A stretch of 64,000 nucleotides of DNA. It comes from Gluconobacter cerinus (GTDB lineage: Bacteria > Pseudomonadota > Alphaproteobacteria > Acetobacterales > Acetobacteraceae). Below the pieces are notes generated by a model. The model was given only the letters and a program-made list of their open reading frames with translations. It had not been told where the DNA came from and did not search any database. The stretch is taken from assembly GCF_002723935.1 (NCBI RefSeq), contig NZ_BEWM01000002.1, positions 620,001-684,000 of the forward strand, given 5' to 3'. Every line of letters begins with the position of its first letter. Position 1 is the first letter of the stretch. The position numbers were made by a program, and so were the translations under genes. Of this stretch, positions 62,914-64,000 are shown in pieces.

Positions 62914-64000
62914 TTAGGCAGGGCTGCGTCCCAGAAGATGCCCTTCTGAGACACTGTAGATCGACATGGGAATGATGCTCCCTCTGACTGCGGGGGAGGC
63001 GTCGGCAGCGAAGCGCACAGGCGCAAATTCCGGAGAATGGCCTCGGTCAGGTGTCTCGATCAGGACGTTCACAGTCTGACCCACAAATTTTTCAAGAAAC
63101 GTATCCCGGTTTGCCTCGCCAACAGCTCTAAGCTGGGCTGCTCTGGCTTGACGTTCTCCGTTCGGCACCGCGGGCATTCGGGCGGCAGGTGTGCCGGGGC
63201 GTTCGCTGTAGGGAAAGACATGCAGAAACGGGATAGCCTGCTCTTCGATGAAGGAGAGTGTTTCGTTGAAAAGCGTGTCTGTTTCTGTCGGGAAGCCCGC
63301 TATGAGATCTGCACCAACACCAATATTGGGGCGTAAGGCGCGAGCATGCTGGAGCATGGACGCGACCTGCGTGGTGGTGTGTCGGCGTTTCATGCGCTTG
63401 AGGATGAGGTCGGAACCAGCCTGAAGAGACAGATGCAGATGTGGCATCAGGCGGGGCTCGTTTTCCAGAAGCCACCAAAGGTCCCGATCTCCCGTTTCCG
63501 GATCAAGAATGACAGGGTCGATGGACGACAGGCGCAGGCGTTCGATGGCGGGAACGTCCTGCAGGAGCGTCCGGCACATCCGGCCCAGACCCTCGCCGTC
63601 TGTGCCTTGCCACGAAGCAATATCAACACCCGTGAGAACGATTTCACGATGTCCGGCTTCAGTCAGGGCGCGAGCTCTCGAAATAGCTTCCGCTGTGGGG
63701 GTGGAGCGGGAGTCTCCCCGGCCATAGGGGATGATGCAGAACGTGCAGCGATGATCGCATCCCTGCTGGACCTGAAGAAGAGCACGGGCATGCCGTGATG
63801 GCGGAAGGCCGGGCTTGCTGTCTCCCCATGTGGTGGGCTTGAGCTTGTCAGCATTGGGCACAACCCGCACCACGCCGGGCAGCTCCATCCAGCGCTTGGC
63901 GTCAATTTCCGACGCGCAGCCTGTCACGACTATTTTTGCATCCGGGCGCTCGCGGTGAGCGCGGCGGATGGCCTGCCTCGCCTGTCGCTCGGCTGTGGTC
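62914..64000 (-). CDS. mtaB: MtaB-type tRNA methylthiotransferase, partial (N-terminus beyond right edge)
   Basis: The frame is open to the window end, so the first part of the gene is missing; about 361 codons are visible. The radical SAM motif is CDHRCTFCIIPYGRGDSRS (CxxxCxxC), preceded by VVTGCASEIDAKRW from the N-terminal cluster-binding domain, and a TRAM-like end. MtaB adds a methylthio group to t6A37 in tRNAs reading ANN codons. In alphaproteobacteria it usually lies next to ftsY; here the ftsY gene is 20 kb away in the same orientation. The family call is secure, though MiaB cannot be fully excluded without the missing N-terminus. Confidence 0.9.
   Translation of the reverse strand, partial: TTAERQARQAIRRAHRERPDAKIVVTGCASEIDAKRWMELPGVVRVVPNADKLKPTTWGDSKPGLPPSRHARALLQVQQGCDHRCTFCIIPYGRGDSRSTPTAEAISRARALTEAGHREIVLTGVDIASWQGTDGEGLGRMCRTLLQDVPAIERLRLSSIDPVILDPETGDRDLWWLLENEPRLMPHLHLSLQAGSDLILKRMKRRHTTTQVASMLQHARALRPNIGVGADLIAGFPTETDTLFNETLSFIEEQAIPFLHVFPYSERPGTPAARMPAVPNGERQARAAQLRAVGEANRDTFLEKFVGQTVNVLIETPDRGHSPEFAPVRFAADASPAVRGSIIPMSIYSVSEGHLLGRSPA

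Overview
The window looks like chromosome from an acetic acid bacterium, most likely Gluconobacter or a close Acetobacteraceae relative. The reasons are a membrane-bound PQQ glucose dehydrogenase, a long-chain polyol (mannitol-type) dehydrogenase, an OprB-type sugar porin, flavin-dependent ThyX, short alphaproteobacterial ArgC, HisZ, a two-piece tmRNA with its SspB adaptor, and frequent remnants of an IS5-group element. Both window edges cut through genes (oprB on the left, mtaB on the right).

Layout. 1-7 kb: oprB (partial), a POTRA-only protein, a DUF1643 protein, a lipoprotein lytic transglycosylase followed by a periplasmic peroxiredoxin, and a Wzm/Wzt-like polysaccharide ABC exporter. 7-16.7 kb: VOC protein, sspB with the permuted ssrA (tmRNA) gene, thyX, tRNA-Thr(TGT), mrp overlapping a 52-residue lipoprotein gene, a Deg/HtrA protease, a GT25 glycosyltransferase, a FUSC-type membrane protein and mannitol dehydrogenase. 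16.7-25.9 kb: a LysR/YeiH divergent pair, a DnaJ-type protein, queG, a frameshifted phzF, and an exported purine-nucleoside operon (adenosine deaminase plus NUP protein). 25.9-42.5 kb: a second NUP protein, queA-tgt, an OsmC-like protein, glucose dehydrogenase, an atypical SDR, mazG, argC, tRNA-Leu(CAA), serC-hisZ, purA, a pseudokinase-like membrane protein with a partner, and ftsY.

42.5-62.9 kb is the striking part. About 20 kb of surface-polysaccharide genes sits between ftsY and mtaB, which are usually close neighbours in alphaproteobacteria and here keep the same orientation. The block is bordered by two degenerate copies of the same IS5-group transposase in the same orientation. It holds an ABC-dependent capsule-type exporter (kpsM, kpsE, kpsT, kpsD/wza-like), the ADP-heptose pathway (hldE, hldD, gmhB-like), an AGE-family isomerase, a methyltransferase-like protein, one GT4 glycosyltransferase on the opposite strand, and three tandem large GT9 (heptosyltransferase-family) proteins. 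The GT9 proteins share a poorly characterised beta-rich middle module and a C-terminal four-cysteine motif, and two of them also carry N-terminal TPR repeats. The working interpretation is an acquired locus that makes ADP-heptose and uses it for a heptose-containing capsule, or possibly for glycosylating another acceptor.

How genes cooperate. tmRNA tags stalled proteins and SspB hands them to ClpXP. QueA, Tgt and QueG are steps of queuosine tRNA modification, with Tgt oddly lacking its zinc cysteines. Exported adenosine deaminase and NUP proteins would break down nucleosides outside the cytoplasm. Glucose dehydrogenase, the OprB porin and the polyol dehydrogenase fit the oxidative sugar lifestyle of this group. 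No CRISPR array, rRNA operon or intact transposase was seen.
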